Source: Crocinitomix catalasitica ATCC 23190 (lineage in GTDB: Bacteria; Bacteroidota; Bacteroidia; Flavobacteriales_D; Crocinitomicaceae). Taken from it: a stretch of DNA of 64,000 nucleotides. The DNA lies in contig NZ_JHXV01000001.1 in assembly GCF_000621625.1 (NCBI RefSeq), forward strand, positions 362,967 through 426,966. Reading direction: 5' to 3'. Shown here in pieces: positions 45,011 through 54,567 of this stretch (position 1 is the first letter of the stretch; every line of letters begins with the position of its first letter). Under the pieces are notes generated by a model. That model ran no database searches. It saw only the letters and a list, made by a program, of their open reading frames with translations, and was not told the origin of the DNA. The translations under genes and the position numbers were made by a program.

Positions 45011-46750
45011 ATGAAGAGAAAATTACTTTTGGTTTTTGCCTTAGGGGTGGGAGCCATGTCTTATGGACAATGTACGCTTGAAGGCCCAGAGCCGAGTATG
45101 TGTCTAACGGATGCACCAGTTTTTTTAAGTTCTGATGCTCCAGGTGCTGTATATTCAGGTCCCGGAGTATCAGGAGGGGTATTTAGCCCATCTGCTGCAG
45201 GTGTTGGAACACATACTATTTCTTTGGTTGCTCCAGGTGATGGTTATACAATGGATGAAACAATTCCTTATGATCCTATTGCAATTCCAGGAGGAACGAC
45301 AGTTACTTTAAGTGATGATCAAGTTTCTAGCTCATTACCTATCGGATTTACTTTTAACTTTTTCACTGAGGACTATGATAATTTTTACATAAGTTCGAAT
45401 GGATTTATAACATTTTCTTCAGGAATGCCAAATGGCTGTTGTAGTGGGCAACGTTTACCAAGTGTATCTACTGCAAATAATTTAATTGCGTTTGGATGGG
45501 CTGATAAATACCCTCCGGGGGGTGGGACAATTAAATACGAAACTGTAGGCGTTGCGCCGAATAGAATTTTAATTGTGGAATTTGAAAATGTACCTAGTTG
45601 TTGTGGTGCTTCTGGTTACATAACAAGTAGAACTCATCTATATGAGTCTACCAATTGTATTGAAATACACATTGATAGACAAGAAGATGGTGGTAGAAAT
45701 CAAACTTTAGGTATAGAGAATCGAGCTGGAACAGAAGCTTTTACAGCGCCTGGCAAAAATAGCCAGACTTGGACAGCGGATGATTATGCAATAAGTTTTT
45801 GTCCTAATTCGGGATGTGAAACTTCTATTGAGGTAACAATTACTGCTGGTCCTGAAGTAATTGGAACTGTTGATAATAGATCGATTTGTTTTGGCGAAGA
45901 AATTACATTAACGGCTTCTGGTTCTTTAGATGAGTATGTTTGGGGTAGAGGAATTGTTGACGGTGAAGCATTTGCTCCAGCAACTCCGGGTGAAAAAGTA
46001 TTTATCGTTTCTGGTACAGATGATGAAGGATGTACAGGTTCTGATGCTGTAAATGTTATGGTAAATGCTATTCCATATATCTACGCAGGTGATGATGCTG
46101 AATATTGTGCTAATGAGGAGATTGTTCTTGAAGCTTATTCTGCGGTTCCTGGTATCGTTTGGGATAATGATGTCGTAGATGGGGAAAGATTTATGCAAGA
46201 TCCAGGTACAGTTGTTTATACAGCTTCTGTGACGGATCCTTTAACAGATTGTGCGAATGAAAGTTCTGTAACTATTGTTAGCAATGAATTGCCAACTGGT
46301 ACAGGTGTGGTTACGATGCCTGCATACCTTTATGATGGTTCAATTGACTTTACGCCTTCTGGTGGTGCTGGCGGACCTTATACTTTCTTATGGTCTAATG
46401 AAGCGACGACTGAAGATATTATGGGTATAGGAACTGGAACTTATACAGTAAAAGTTTCTGATGGAAGATGTGAGAATAGAATTACTTTCAATGTTGATTC
46501 TCAATTGGGAATAGCGAAGAATGAAATTGATAATCTTTCTATCTATCCTAATCCTGTTGTTAATGAATTCACTATTGACTTAGCTGCTCAATACGATTGG
46601 TTGATTTATGATAATGTAGGGAAAATAATTTCTACTGGAACTGCTAACGGATTAAGCAAAGTGTCAATGGAAAATGTTGCAACTGGAACATATTTCATAC
46701 AAGTAACTTCTAATGATGAAGTATCTGTAGTGACACTTGTAAAAGAGTAA
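45011..46750 (+). CDS. Secreted protein with T9SS type A sorting domain
   Basis: 579 residues with signal peptide MKRKLLLVFALGVGAMSYGQ. The mature part has a jelly-roll-like region seen in Bacteroidota adhesins (FYISSNGFITFSSG, LIAFGWADKY, ILIVEFENVP), Cys-rich loops and Ig-like/PKD-type domains (TASGSLDEYVWGRG and repeats). It ends in a Por-secretion tail of about 80 residues: LSIYPNPVVNEFTI ... GTYFIQVTSNDE...LVKE. This tail directs export by the type IX system and attachment to the outer surface. Ligand or substrate not known. Confidence 0.88.
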   Translation: MKRKLLLVFALGVGAMSYGQCTLEGPEPSMCLTDAPVFLSSDAPGAVYSGPGVSGGVFSPSAAGVGTHTISLVAPGDGYTMDETIPYDPIAIPGGTTVTLSDDQVSSSLPIGFTFNFFTEDYDNFYISSNGFITFSSGMPNGCCSGQRLPSVSTANNLIAFGWADKYPPGGGTIKYETVGVAPNRILIVEFENVPSCCGASGYITSRTHLYESTNCIEIHIDRQEDGGRNQTLGIENRAGTEAFTAPGKNSQTWTADDYAISFCPNSGCETSIEVTITAGPEVIGTVDNRSICFGEEITLTASGSLDEYVWGRGIVDGEAFAPATPGEKVFIVSGTDDEGCTGSDAVNVMVNAIPYIYAGDDAEYCANEEIVLEAYSAVPGIVWDNDVVDGERFMQDPGTVVYTASVTDPLTDCANESSVTIVSNELPTGTGVVTMPAYLYDGSIDFTPSGGAGGPYTFLWSNEATTEDIMGIGTGTYTVKVSDGRCENRITFNVDSQLGIAKNEIDNLSIYPNPVVNEFTIDLAAQYDWLIYDNVGKIISTGTANGLSKVSMENVATGTYFIQVTSNDEVSVVTLVKE

Positions 46751-46771
46751 AACAGAATTAATTTATATTAT

Positions 46772-46806
46772 AAAGGACGCTTGCCATTTGGTAAGCGTCC
46801 TTTTTT
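46772..46806 (+). terminator. Terminator of the T9SS cargo gene
   Basis: AAAGGACGCTT (46772-46782) and AAGCGTCCTTT (46793-46803) form an 11-bp stem with a 10-nt loop, followed by TTTTTTT. Confidence 0.9.
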
Positions 46807-47061
46807 TGTTTTATATAATTGGATTTAGGGAATGTAAAACGAGTCGACCTGAATAGCGTCAGTTGTCTAAAAAAGGAATGTTCTACATATTAGAAGTGGG
46901 CTAATTGAATATAATTGAAAAGTACTGGCTAAGACCCAAATTAACGCTTTTGTGCGCTTAAAGGGCTCAAGTGATTATTATAATAGTCGGGAATTAAAAA
47001 GAGTGGTGCTTCAATCAAAGTACTTGATTGCTGAGTTAAAATAAAATCTTTTGTCTTGCTA
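46807..47061. other. Intergenic region without recognisable features
   Basis: The 311-bp gap between the T9SS cargo gene and hemN contains the terminator at its left end. The rest is AT-rich sequence in which I see no gene, repeat or promoter motif. It lies 3' of both flanking genes. Confidence 0.6.
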
Positions 47062-48429
47062 CTATATCGTCATCGAAAAAACACGTGTATTCGGTGCTTT
47101 TCTACTTAAATGAAGATCAAATGCCATACAAACATTTCGAACGAATGGTCGTGCTGTTTCAGGGAGTTTAAGTCCTGTGGAAGTGATTTCGACAAGACCA
47201 TCTTTTGCCATTTCTTCTAGTTTTTCAATACATGTGTCTAGCTCAGGAAACTTCATGCGATCCTCTGCCCAACTTGTTTCAAAATGACACATGATATTAA
47301 GGATGTGCTCACGAATAATCAAATCCTCATCACTGAGTAAATGTCCTCTAAGCAAAGGAATCTCTCCTTTATTTACAACTTCTTGATATTCCTCAACAGT
47401 TTTTACGTTTTGAGCAAAACTGTACCACGAATCACTAATAGAACTCATACCTAAACCAATCATTAATTTGGTTTTACCCGCTGTATACCCCATGAAATTA
47501 CGGTGTAATTTCTTTTCAGTCATACTAGTGTATAGGTTGTCACTTTCTAGAGCGAAGTGATCCATACCAATTTCTCTATAACCAATATCATAAAGCATCT
47601 TCTTACCCGTTTCGTACATCTTTCGTTTGAGATCTGCACTTGGTAAATCTGCTTCGTCATAACCACGCTGACCAACTCCTTTAATCCATGGTACATGAGC
47701 ATAGCTATAGAAAGCGATTCTGTCCGGCTTTAAGAGTTTAGTTTTTTCAATCGTCGAAATAATGCTTTGCTCTGTTTGATGTGGCAAACCAAATATTAAA
47801 TCATGACTTACAGATGTGTAGCCAATATCTCGTGAGAATTTAGTAACATCTTCAACAGCTTCAAATGATTGAATTCTATTGATGGTTTTTTGAACCTTTG
47901 GATCGTAATCCTGAACTCCAAAACTATTTCTATTAAACCCTAAATCGAATAGGGTTTGTAAATGTGCTTTAGTCGTGTTGTTTGGATGTCCTTCGTAGCT
48001 GTATTCGTATTCTTCACTTCTAGTCGCTAAAGCGAATATTCCATCGATTAGTTTTTTTAACGAATCGGGACTGAAAAATGTGGGTGTTCCCCCACCTAGA
48101 TGTAGTTCTTTAATTTCAGGTTTTGTAGGTAATAAATCGCAATACAAAGCCCATTCTTTTAGAACAGTATCAATATAAGGTTCTTCAACTTCATGTCTTT
48201 TGGTGATACGTTTATGACAACCACAAAAGGTGCACAGGTTTTCACAAAAGGGTAGATGTATATAAAGACTAATGCCCTCAGTAGAATTTGATTCATTAAA
48301 CGCACGGACTAATGTGCGTTTCCAATCCTCAATATTAATTCCCTCTGCATTCCAATAAGGAACGGTTGGGTAACTCGTATATCTTGGTCCTGGAATATTG
48401 TACTTTTGAATCAGTTTATCTGTTGACAT
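47062..48429 (-). CDS. hemN: Oxygen-independent coproporphyrinogen III oxidase
   Basis: 455 residues. Radical-SAM motif C62-x3-C66-x2-C69 in YIHLPFCENLCTFCGC, with the fourth Cys of HemN following; EYSYEGHPNN and RNSFGVQDYDPKVQ are also typical. It decarboxylates coproporphyrinogen III to protoporphyrinogen IX in haem synthesis without oxygen. Last gene of a tight minus-strand run starting at 51633, four bp after queD. Confidence 0.95.
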   Translation of the reverse strand: MSTDKLIQKYNIPGPRYTSYPTVPYWNAEGINIEDWKRTLVRAFNESNSTEGISLYIHLPFCENLCTFCGCHKRITKRHEVEEPYIDTVLKEWALYCDLLPTKPEIKELHLGGGTPTFFSPDSLKKLIDGIFALATRSEEYEYSYEGHPNNTTKAHLQTLFDLGFNRNSFGVQDYDPKVQKTINRIQSFEAVEDVTKFSRDIGYTSVSHDLIFGLPHQTEQSIISTIEKTKLLKPDRIAFYSYAHVPWIKGVGQRGYDEADLPSADLKRKMYETGKKMLYDIGYREIGMDHFALESDNLYTSMTEKKLHRNFMGYTAGKTKLMIGLGMSSISDSWYSFAQNVKTVEEYQEVVNKGEIPLLRGHLLSDEDLIIREHILNIMCHFETSWAEDRMKFPELDTCIEKLEEMAKDGLVEITSTGLKLPETARPFVRNVCMAFDLHLSRKAPNTRVFSMTI

Positions 48430-48433
48430 TTTC

Positions 48434-48883
48434 TTAATTGTCTTCTAAAAACCATTCCGCAAAACTAGACTGTGTCTCTTGAAGTTTGGCATATTTTAAT
48501 ATAATTCCTTCAGGCATTTTCGCGACTAATCTTTTGACCATGTCTATCAACATGTTTTCACAAGTAGGTTGATAATCACAAAGAATAATTTTTGAAAATC
48601 CATTTTCTACATCCTTGTATTTAGCATGTGGCGTATTACCATTAACCAATAAAGCATGATCAAAATCTTCAACAACGGCAGACTTAACAATCTTTTTTAA
48701 ATCACTAAAGTCGATAATCATACCATTCTTTACAGCTGAATTGTCATTTAAAACTTCTCCAGCAATAGAGACAGTAAGTTTATATGAATGCCCGTGAATA
48801 TTGGCGCATTTACCATCATAGCCCCAAAGAGCATGCGCTGTTTCTAATTCAAATATTTTTGTTACTCTTAAGTTCAAAGCCAA
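48434..48883 (-). CDS. queD: 6-carboxy-5,6,7,8-tetrahydropterin synthase
   Basis: 149 residues. The zinc ligands His17, His30 and His32 and the catalytic Cys26 appear in TAHALWGYDGKCANIHGHSY, the classical QueD/PTPS pattern, and the ETQSSFAEW region near the C-terminus is conserved. It makes 6-carboxytetrahydropterin, the substrate of QueE (29928-30536). The start is TTG at 48883, directly after an in-frame stop, 4 bp after the FKBP gene and probably read by coupling. Confidence 0.93.
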   Translation of the reverse strand: MALNLRVTKIFELETAHALWGYDGKCANIHGHSYKLTVSIAGEVLNDNSAVKNGMIIDFSDLKKIVKSAVVEDFDHALLVNGNTPHAKYKDVENGFSKIILCDYQPTCENMLIDMVKRLVAKMPEGIILKYAKLQETQSSFAEWFLEDN

Positions 48884-48887
48884 TTAT

Positions 48888-49406
48888 TTAAAGTGAATGC
48901 CAATCAATCAAATTAACTTCAAACATTAAAGTTGAACCACCAGGGATAGGGCCGTAATCGTTAGCACCATATGCAAGTGAAGAAGGAATAAGTAATTTAC
49001 CTTTTCCGTTTTTTCCGAAATAAGGAACACCAATTTGCCAACCTTTTATCAAACCGGTTAATGGGTACAATAAAGGAGCTTCATCAGAACCGTCAAATTT
49101 TTCTCCATTTAAAAAATAACCTTGGTAGAACATTGTAACTTCATCCGTAACAAGAGGTCTTTCTTCACCTGTTCCTAATTCGTCAATAACAATATACATG
49201 CCTGAAGGATCTTTTATTGCTTCCCAACCTTTGTCAGCGATATAAGCTTGAATAATATCGTCTTCACTTTCAACTGCTACAACTTCTTCTGTGACAGTTT
49301 CTTCAGGTTTTACTTCGTTTTGGTTTTCCGTTGCGTCCTCAGCTTGCTCTGAATTACAAGCGAATAAAAATGATGCTGCTAAAACAGCAAAGAATATTTT
49401 TTTCAT
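48888..49406 (-). CDS. FKBP-type peptidyl-prolyl isomerase lipoprotein
   Basis: 172 residues. Lipobox LFAC (Cys17), then an acidic linker of about 30 residues, then an FKBP domain: VTMFYQGYFLNGEKFDGSDE, LIKGWQIGVPYFGKNGKG, IPSSLAYGANDYGPIPGG and a final LMFEVNLID. It would catalyse proline isomerisation in the periplasm, anchored to a membrane. Sits between the GumN and queD genes on the minus strand. Confidence 0.92.
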   Translation of the reverse strand: MKKIFFAVLAASFLFACNSEQAEDATENQNEVKPEETVTEEVVAVESEDDIIQAYIADKGWEAIKDPSGMYIVIDELGTGEERPLVTDEVTMFYQGYFLNGEKFDGSDEAPLLYPLTGLIKGWQIGVPYFGKNGKGKLLIPSSLAYGANDYGPIPGGSTLMFEVNLIDWHSL

Positions 49407-49460
49407 TGATTTAGATTTTTAGCAAAGATAACATTAAACTATTGATTTGAAAAAGCAGAC

Positions 49461-50369
49461 TTAATCAGTTTTCATTAAAATTGGTGTCAATTGGTATCCT
49501 TCTTTTTTTAATAAGGCTAGAATTCCATTGTCATCGAATAAATGTGCTGCACCTACGGCAACGAAACACTTGTCTTTATTAAATTGATCGACCAGTTTTG
49601 GAATCCAATTCAAGTTTCTCTGCGTAAGAAAAATCTCCTCAAAATCCATGATTTCAGGCGATTCCTTTTTAAGCATCGGAATTAACTTGTCAATTTTTTG
49701 GTTGGCATATAATTCCATTAATTCTACTGTACTCTTTTTTTCTTTTTCGTGGTTGCGAATACTCTCTAAGCAAATATCGGCTACGGCTTGATTCGATATT
49801 GCATCAAAAAAACCTATCTGTTGAGCATAAGTCTCTAAACCAACTAAAGCTACTTTATTGTTTTTAGCATATTCCATGATGTCTAAATCGTATGATTTAG
49901 GTGCGCCATCAAAAAATGATTGGGTTATCGCTTGTAATAATAAAAAAGGCTTCATCGTGGAATAGACCTGTTCGTATACTACTGTACTAACATTGTTGTC
50001 GTTTAAATATTGGATAACTTCCGCTAGTTCTTCGGCAGTATAGAATTGTGCTATTGTACCTGAATCAAGTTTTAATAATTCGAACATTGCGAGTGGGTCA
50101 GGAGCTTCACTTACTTCAACAATAACGGCATCAGACTTTTCTATTGCACGTTTTAATTGAGTTGAAAAGTTGTAGTATTCCGCATTTATTAAATGCATTG
50201 TTCCAAAAATATAAGAAGGCTTAATCCCTTTGCCTTCAATTTTCCAAAGCAAGCTTTTCTCATTCTTTGCGATAACTTCTTCTTTACTGTTCGAATTGTC
50301 GCTAACCGTCGCACAGGCGTTTATAAAAAGGAGTACTAAAAAAGAAAGGCAATATTTGATTAATGTCAT
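49461..50369 (-). CDS. TraB/GumN family protein (Tiki superfamily)
   Basis: 302 residues with an N-terminal lipobox-like INAC (Cys at 18). Family features are YIFGTMHLINAEYYN (GxxH motif), VVEVSEAPDP and FVAVGAAHLFDDNGILALLKKEGY at the C-terminus. Members are metal-dependent protease-like proteins whose bacterial targets are unclear. Its start overlaps the methyltransferase stop (ATGA), so the two are translated together. Confidence 0.9.
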   Translation of the reverse strand: MTLIKYCLSFLVLLFINACATVSDNSNSKEEVIAKNEKSLLWKIEGKGIKPSYIFGTMHLINAEYYNFSTQLKRAIEKSDAVIVEVSEAPDPLAMFELLKLDSGTIAQFYTAEELAEVIQYLNDNNVSTVVYEQVYSTMKPFLLLQAITQSFFDGAPKSYDLDIMEYAKNNKVALVGLETYAQQIGFFDAISNQAVADICLESIRNHEKEKKSTVELMELYANQKIDKLIPMLKKESPEIMDFEEIFLTQRNLNWIPKLVDQFNKDKCFVAVGAAHLFDDNGILALLKKEGYQLTPILMKTD

Positions 50370-51076
50370 ACGATATGTTTTAAGCTAGCCAAATAACTAT
50401 TGTTCGATCCGTCAAAAACGATCTCAGCCAATAAACCAACCTCTTTGGCTTGCTGTTGTAATAATTCAAACTCAATATACAACCATTTAAACCAATCGGT
50501 AGCAATATTGTTATAGGTCATTTTAAACTTCATTTCACCGTGATAACGTGCGTTAAGATCAACCCACATCGAACCGTCTTCTTCTGCATATAAATAACGA
50601 ATATCTGTAGAGTCGCAATAAGCAATGCCATCAGGTTCAAGGACAGCTTTAATATGGCTTAAAAAACTTGGTAAATTATTTAAGTCTCCAGCAATCCCAA
50701 TACCATTCATTAGAATCAGTATGGTATCGTATTTGTCTTTGATGTCATTGAAGTTAATCAGTTCGGCTTGAATGTCCTGTGTCTTTAAATAAGCAACTGA
50801 ACCTGCCGATAAATCGATGGCTTTAACATCTAAACCACGGCTGAGCAATTCTTTAGTATGACATCCAGCTGCAGCGCCAACGTCTAAAACTTTACCTTTT
50901 GCCGAATCAAGCGCAATTTGTTCTAGTTCAGGCATCATGTCATAAGTCCTGAATAAGTATTCAATTGGTAAAACGTCTTCATCACAAAGATCAGATTCAA
51001 CTTTTATTGCGTCGGTTATACCATTTACTTGATAATTGTAAATAGCTGTACCTATGGGGTCTTTTTCAAATTCCAT
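50366..51076 (-). CDS. Class I SAM-dependent methyltransferase
   Basis: 236 residues. Motif I VLDVGAAAGCHTKELLSRGL (about 65-84) and VKAIDLSAGSVAYLK define a Rossmann-fold methyltransferase; DTILILMNGIGIAGDL is the motif III region. The target is not apparent; small-molecule methylation is likely. Overlaps GumN by ATGA and the pRiA4b-like gene by TAATG. Confidence 0.85.
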   Translation of the reverse strand: MEFEKDPIGTAIYNYQVNGITDAIKVESDLCDEDVLPIEYLFRTYDMMPELEQIALDSAKGKVLDVGAAAGCHTKELLSRGLDVKAIDLSAGSVAYLKTQDIQAELINFNDIKDKYDTILILMNGIGIAGDLNNLPSFLSHIKAVLEPDGIAYCDSTDIRYLYAEEDGSMWVDLNARYHGEMKFKMTYNNIATDWFKWLYIEFELLQQQAKEVGLLAEIVFDGSNNSYLASLKHIV

Positions 51077-51633
51077 TAGAAGTCATAATCATCAATATTT
51101 TCAAAACTGCCAAAATCTTCCTCGTCGTCATCCTCGTCGAATTCCGAAAAAATATCATCAAGATCATTACCGAAATCTGCAGGAAGTGCACCGTCCAGTC
51201 CACTTGCGGCTTCTTCTCTTTCGTTTTCTGAAGGAGGATTGCCTATTGCTAATGCAACAGTCGGGAGCGTGATTTTTTCTTCTGTAATATCAATTAATTC
51301 AATTAAAAAACACCACATTTTAAGGAAGTCATAAACCAAAATTAATTTTTGTCCTTTATCTTCAATATGATCAAGCAATTTAGTCTCTGCCATAATTGAC
51401 GGAGCTTCATCTTGTTCATTATATCCCATTTCAAAGAGTACAATTTCATGACCTTTATCCCAGTCATCGTTACTCATATAGAATGATGCTAATTGTTCTC
51501 CTGAAAATTCAAAACTTTTTATAATCTCGCGATAAAATTCTTCGAAATTTGAATCTGGTGAAATCACTATATCTCTGAAGACCTCTTCTGAGGAATCAGT
51601 ATCTATTAATATCCTAAATTTATAGGCTGACAT
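51076..51633 (-). CDS. pRiA4b ORF-3-like protein
   Basis: 185 residues from ATG 51633; a TTG eight codons upstream is less likely. YKFRILIDTDSSEEVFRDIVI, FEEFYREIIKSFEF and LILVYDFLKMWCFLIELID match the PRiA4_ORF3-like domain, found on plasmids, transposons and in Bacteroidota chromosomes. The C-terminal 40 residues are extremely acidic (DEDDDEEDFGSF). It heads a run of six genes with overlaps or gaps of at most about 55 bp. Biochemical role unknown. Confidence 0.85.
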   Translation of the reverse strand: MSAYKFRILIDTDSSEEVFRDIVISPDSNFEEFYREIIKSFEFSGEQLASFYMSNDDWDKGHEIVLFEMGYNEQDEAPSIMAETKLLDHIEDKGQKLILVYDFLKMWCFLIELIDITEEKITLPTVALAIGNPPSENEREEAASGLDGALPADFGNDLDDIFSEFDEDDDEEDFGSFENIDDYDF

Positions 51634-51761
51634 TTGCTTTTTGTACAAAGATAACAACCCTGATTTATTAAACAGGGCTTTATTTTGCTTATTTCATACT
51701 TTTTCGGAGGTATCCTAAATACTAATTGTTATTTTCGTTATCTTTATTTCTATCTTTTATT

Positions 51762-52097
51762 ATGATTGAGGCGCAGAAAAATAAATTGTATTATTCTATT
51801 GGCGAAGTTGCCAAACTATTTAATGTGAAGACTTCGCATATTCGCTTTTGGGAAAAAGAATTCGCAATTTTAAAACCTAAAAAGAATAAAAAAGGCAATC
51901 GACTTTTTACGAAAGAGGATATCTATAATATTGAGAAAATTTATCAACTTGTAAAAATTGAAGGGTATACACTTGATGGTGCAAAACTGCAACTCAAAAG
52001 TAATACGCCAATTGAAGTCGCTGATGATGCAAATGTTGTGATAGGTAAGTTGTTAGAAATAAAATCTCAACTCTTAAAGATTAGAAATGAAATTTAA
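51762..52097 (+). CDS. MerR family transcriptional regulator
   Basis: 111 residues from ATG 51762, since an upstream TTG at 51726 adds a non-family hydrophobic extension. YYSIGEVAKLFNVKTSHIRFWEKEF is the MerR helix-turn-helix and RLFTKEDIYNIEKIYQLV its second half; a short dimerisation helix follows and no effector domain exists. It may control its neighbour or distant genes. A secreted-protein gene follows at 48 bp on the same strand. Confidence 0.88.
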   Translation: MIEAQKNKLYYSIGEVAKLFNVKTSHIRFWEKEFAILKPKKNKKGNRLFTKEDIYNIEKIYQLVKIEGYTLDGAKLQLKSNTPIEVADDANVVIGKLLEIKSQLLKIRNEI

Positions 52098-52144
52098 ATT
52101 GGAACGATATTTGTGTGTCCAATAGAAAATTTAAACTAAAGTTT

Positions 52145-52948
52145 ATGAAATCAAAATTACTCCCATTTATAGCGATAACCATACTGTTTTGTGGTTTTAG
52201 TGCATTTTTTGGTCAACAAGAAGCTTTGAAGCTATCCAGCGTAGATAAGTATAAAGTAATTCGTGTAGATGGCAAAATTATTTTTATGCCTACAAAAACA
52301 CCAATGAAAAAAGGTGATGTGTTTTTATCAGGAACAGCGTTAGACTTTGTTTCTCCTCAATCTAGAGCCGCAGTAATTAGTGCAATTAAAGGAAGGTTTG
52401 TATTGACGCCTGCCGAACAAGGACAAACGAAAATATTGCCAGCTGCGAACAATATCTCTTCCCGTTCTGGTGCATTGATCAATAAAATTGATATGACAAA
52501 CCATTTTAACGGTAAGTATTTAATTTTAGATGAAATTGAACTCGAATTGTCAAATGCCGCTTATCCAATGAATGATAATAATTTTTTCTACTTAAGTTAT
52601 ATGCATAACGGAGAAAAAATTAATAAAAAATTGGCGTTTAATGCGGATCACCTTATTATATCGAAAGATGAATTATTTAAAGTAGATGACCAGCCGATTG
52701 ACGTTGAAGAAAAACAAATGGTGCTTTATTATAAATCATCAGATAAAACGGATAAGATAAATGAGTTTACACCCATTTTTCCAGATATGGAAGAATTAAA
52801 GAGTGAAATTCAAATCATATTAGACGAATTCAGCAATAAGGATAAGGAAGTTCAAATTAATGAAATTACTGCTTATCTCGATCAGTTTTATGGTAAACCG
52901 AACAAAGAAAATTTAAAGAATTGGATGGAAAAAGAATTCAAATTCTAG
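52145..52948 (+). CDS. Secreted protein of unknown function
   Basis: About 267 residues from ATG 52145; a GTG at 52115 would place the signal peptide internally. Signal peptide MKSKLLPFIAITILFCGF, cleavage near FGQQ. The beginning of the mature protein (KYKVIRVDGKIIFMPTKTPMKKGDVFLSGTALDF) looks like a FecR/SH3-type beta domain known from Bacteroidota; the rest is charged and helical. Lies after merR; function not known. Confidence 0.7.
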   Translation: MKSKLLPFIAITILFCGFSAFFGQQEALKLSSVDKYKVIRVDGKIIFMPTKTPMKKGDVFLSGTALDFVSPQSRAAVISAIKGRFVLTPAEQGQTKILPAANNISSRSGALINKIDMTNHFNGKYLILDEIELELSNAAYPMNDNNFFYLSYMHNGEKINKKLAFNADHLIISKDELFKVDDQPIDVEEKQMVLYYKSSDKTDKINEFTPIFPDMEELKSEIQIILDEFSNKDKEVQINEITAYLDQFYGKPNKENLKNWMEKEFKF

Positions 52949-53020
52949 CCATTTTCTATACAACAGTTTTAAGTTACTAATTATTTAGCTTCTAAATTGT
53001 CAAAAAAAGATTCTTGTAAT

Positions 53021-53028
53021 TATCTTTG
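53021..53028 (+). promoter_or_regulatory. guaA promoter: TATCTTTG with TTG 21 bp upstream
   Basis: TATCTTTG matches TAnnTTTG exactly, and TTG at 52997-52999 lies 21 bp upstream, as in the -33/-7 promoters of Bacteroidota. The guaA ATG begins only 4 bp after the box, so the transcript would start at or next to the A of ATG. Confidence 0.6.
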
Positions 53029-53032
53029 CAGC

Positions 53033-54565
53033 ATGCAAGAGACGATTCTTATTTTAGATTTTGGCTCTCAATACACCCAGCTTATAGCGCGTCGATTGAG
53101 AGAACTTAATGTATACTGTGAGATTAAACCATGGAATAAGCCAGGTGAACTTACACCAAATATTAAAGGTGTGATATTATCAGGAAGCCCTTTTTCAGTG
53201 AGAGACGAGGCTTCTCCTCAACCGAATTTAGATGTTTATAGAGGTAAATTACCCCTTTTAGGTGTTTGTTTTGGTGCGCAATTTATGGCCAATAATTATG
53301 GCGGTCAAGTATTGCCATCTGAAACAAGAGAATATGGAAGGGCTAATTTAAGTTTTGTTAATAGTAACTCAACACTTCTTAAAGATGTTCGTGAAAATTC
53401 GCAAGTGTGGATGAGCCACGGTGATACAATCAAAAAATTACCATCTACTTTTAAGGTGATTTGTAGTACGGAAGATGTTGAATTTGCCGGATATGAAATT
53501 GAAGATGAACAAACATATGGTATTCAATTCCACCCTGAAGTTTTTCATTCTGAAGATGGAAAGTTCTTATTGAAAAACTTTATCGTCGATATTTGTAAAT
53601 GTAAACAAGATTGGACGCCTGATTCTTTTATCGATGTTACAATAGAAGCACTTAAAAAACAAATTGGGAATGACCGTGTCATTTTAGGATTATCTGGTGG
53701 TGTTGATTCTAGTGTTGCTGCAACCTTATTACATAAAGCAATTGGTGAAAACCTTTATTGTATTTTTGTTGATAATGGGTTACTTCGTAAAAACGAATTT
53801 GAAGATGTTTTAGCATCCTATAAAGGCTTAGGTCTTAATGTTAAAGGTGTTGATGCAAAGTCGAATTTTTACGATGCGTTAAAAGGTGAAGCTGACCCAG
53901 AAAAGAAAAGAAAAATTATTGGTGGAATCTTTATTGATGTTTTTGACGAAGAATCTAAACTAGTTGAAGATGCTAAATGGTTGGCACAAGGTACTATTTA
54001 TCCAGATGTTATTGAATCAGTTTCAGCAACAGGAGGACCGTCAGCGACGATTAAATCACACCATAATGTTGGAGGACTTCCAGCTTATATGAAATTAAAA
54101 GTAGTTGAGCCTTTGCGCCTTTTATTTAAAGATGAAGTGAGACGTGTTGGTACAGCTTTAGGAATTCCAGATTTTATTATTGGGAGACATCCTTTTCCTG
54201 GACCAGGTCTTGGAATTCGAATTCTAGGAGACATCACAGCAGAAAAGGTACGGATTTTGCAAGAGGTCGATCATGTATTTATTAGTAGTTTGAAAAAATG
54301 GAATTTATACGATGAAGTTTGGCAAGCTGGTGCAATGTTATTGCCGGTGCAAACTGTTGGCGTAATGGGCGATGAGCGAACATACGAAAATGCAGTGGCC
54401 TTAAGAGCTGTAAGTTCGACTGATGGCATGACAGCTGATTGGAGCCATTTACCATATGATTTTTTAGCAAAAGTTTCAAACGATATAATTAATAATGTTA
54501 AAGGGATTAATAGAGTGACTTATGACATAAGTTCTAAGCCCCCTGCAACAATAGAATGGGAATAA
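53033..54565 (+). CDS. guaA: GMP synthase (glutamine-hydrolysing)
   Basis: 510 residues from ATG 53033, the start that gives the conserved [19 protein letters not shown]; a TTG at 52997 is inside the promoter. The class I glutamine amidotransferase domain has catalytic Cys79 (LLGVCFGAQ), His167 and Glu169 (FHPE). The ATP pyrophosphatase domain has SGGVDSS at 221-227. It aminates XMP to GMP. Followed by the LysM-protein gene 2 bp later, so probably the first gene of an operon. Confidence 0.97.
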   Translation: MQETILILDFGSQYTQLIARRLRELNVYCEIKPWNKPGELTPNIKGVILSGSPFSVRDEASPQPNLDVYRGKLPLLGVCFGAQFMANNYGGQVLPSETREYGRANLSFVNSNSTLLKDVRENSQVWMSHGDTIKKLPSTFKVICSTEDVEFAGYEIEDEQTYGIQFHPEVFHSEDGKFLLKNFIVDICKCKQDWTPDSFIDVTIEALKKQIGNDRVILGLSGGVDSSVAATLLHKAIGENLYCIFVDNGLLRKNEFEDVLASYKGLGLNVKGVDAKSNFYDALKGEADPEKKRKIIGGIFIDVFDEESKLVEDAKWLAQGTIYPDVIESVSATGGPSATIKSHHNVGGLPAYMKLKVVEPLRLLFKDEVRRVGTALGIPDFIIGRHPFPGPGLGIRILGDITAEKVRILQEVDHVFISSLKKWNLYDEVWQAGAMLLPVQTVGVMGDERTYENAVALRAVSSTDGMTADWSHLPYDFLAKVSNDIINNVKGINRVTYDISSKPPATIEWE

Positions 54566-54567
54566 TT

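Noticed and set aside
51076-51633. Plasmid- or transposon-derived gene as a sign of a mobile element
   Set aside because: pRiA4b-like genes are also common in chromosomes, and this one is tightly packed with core genes.
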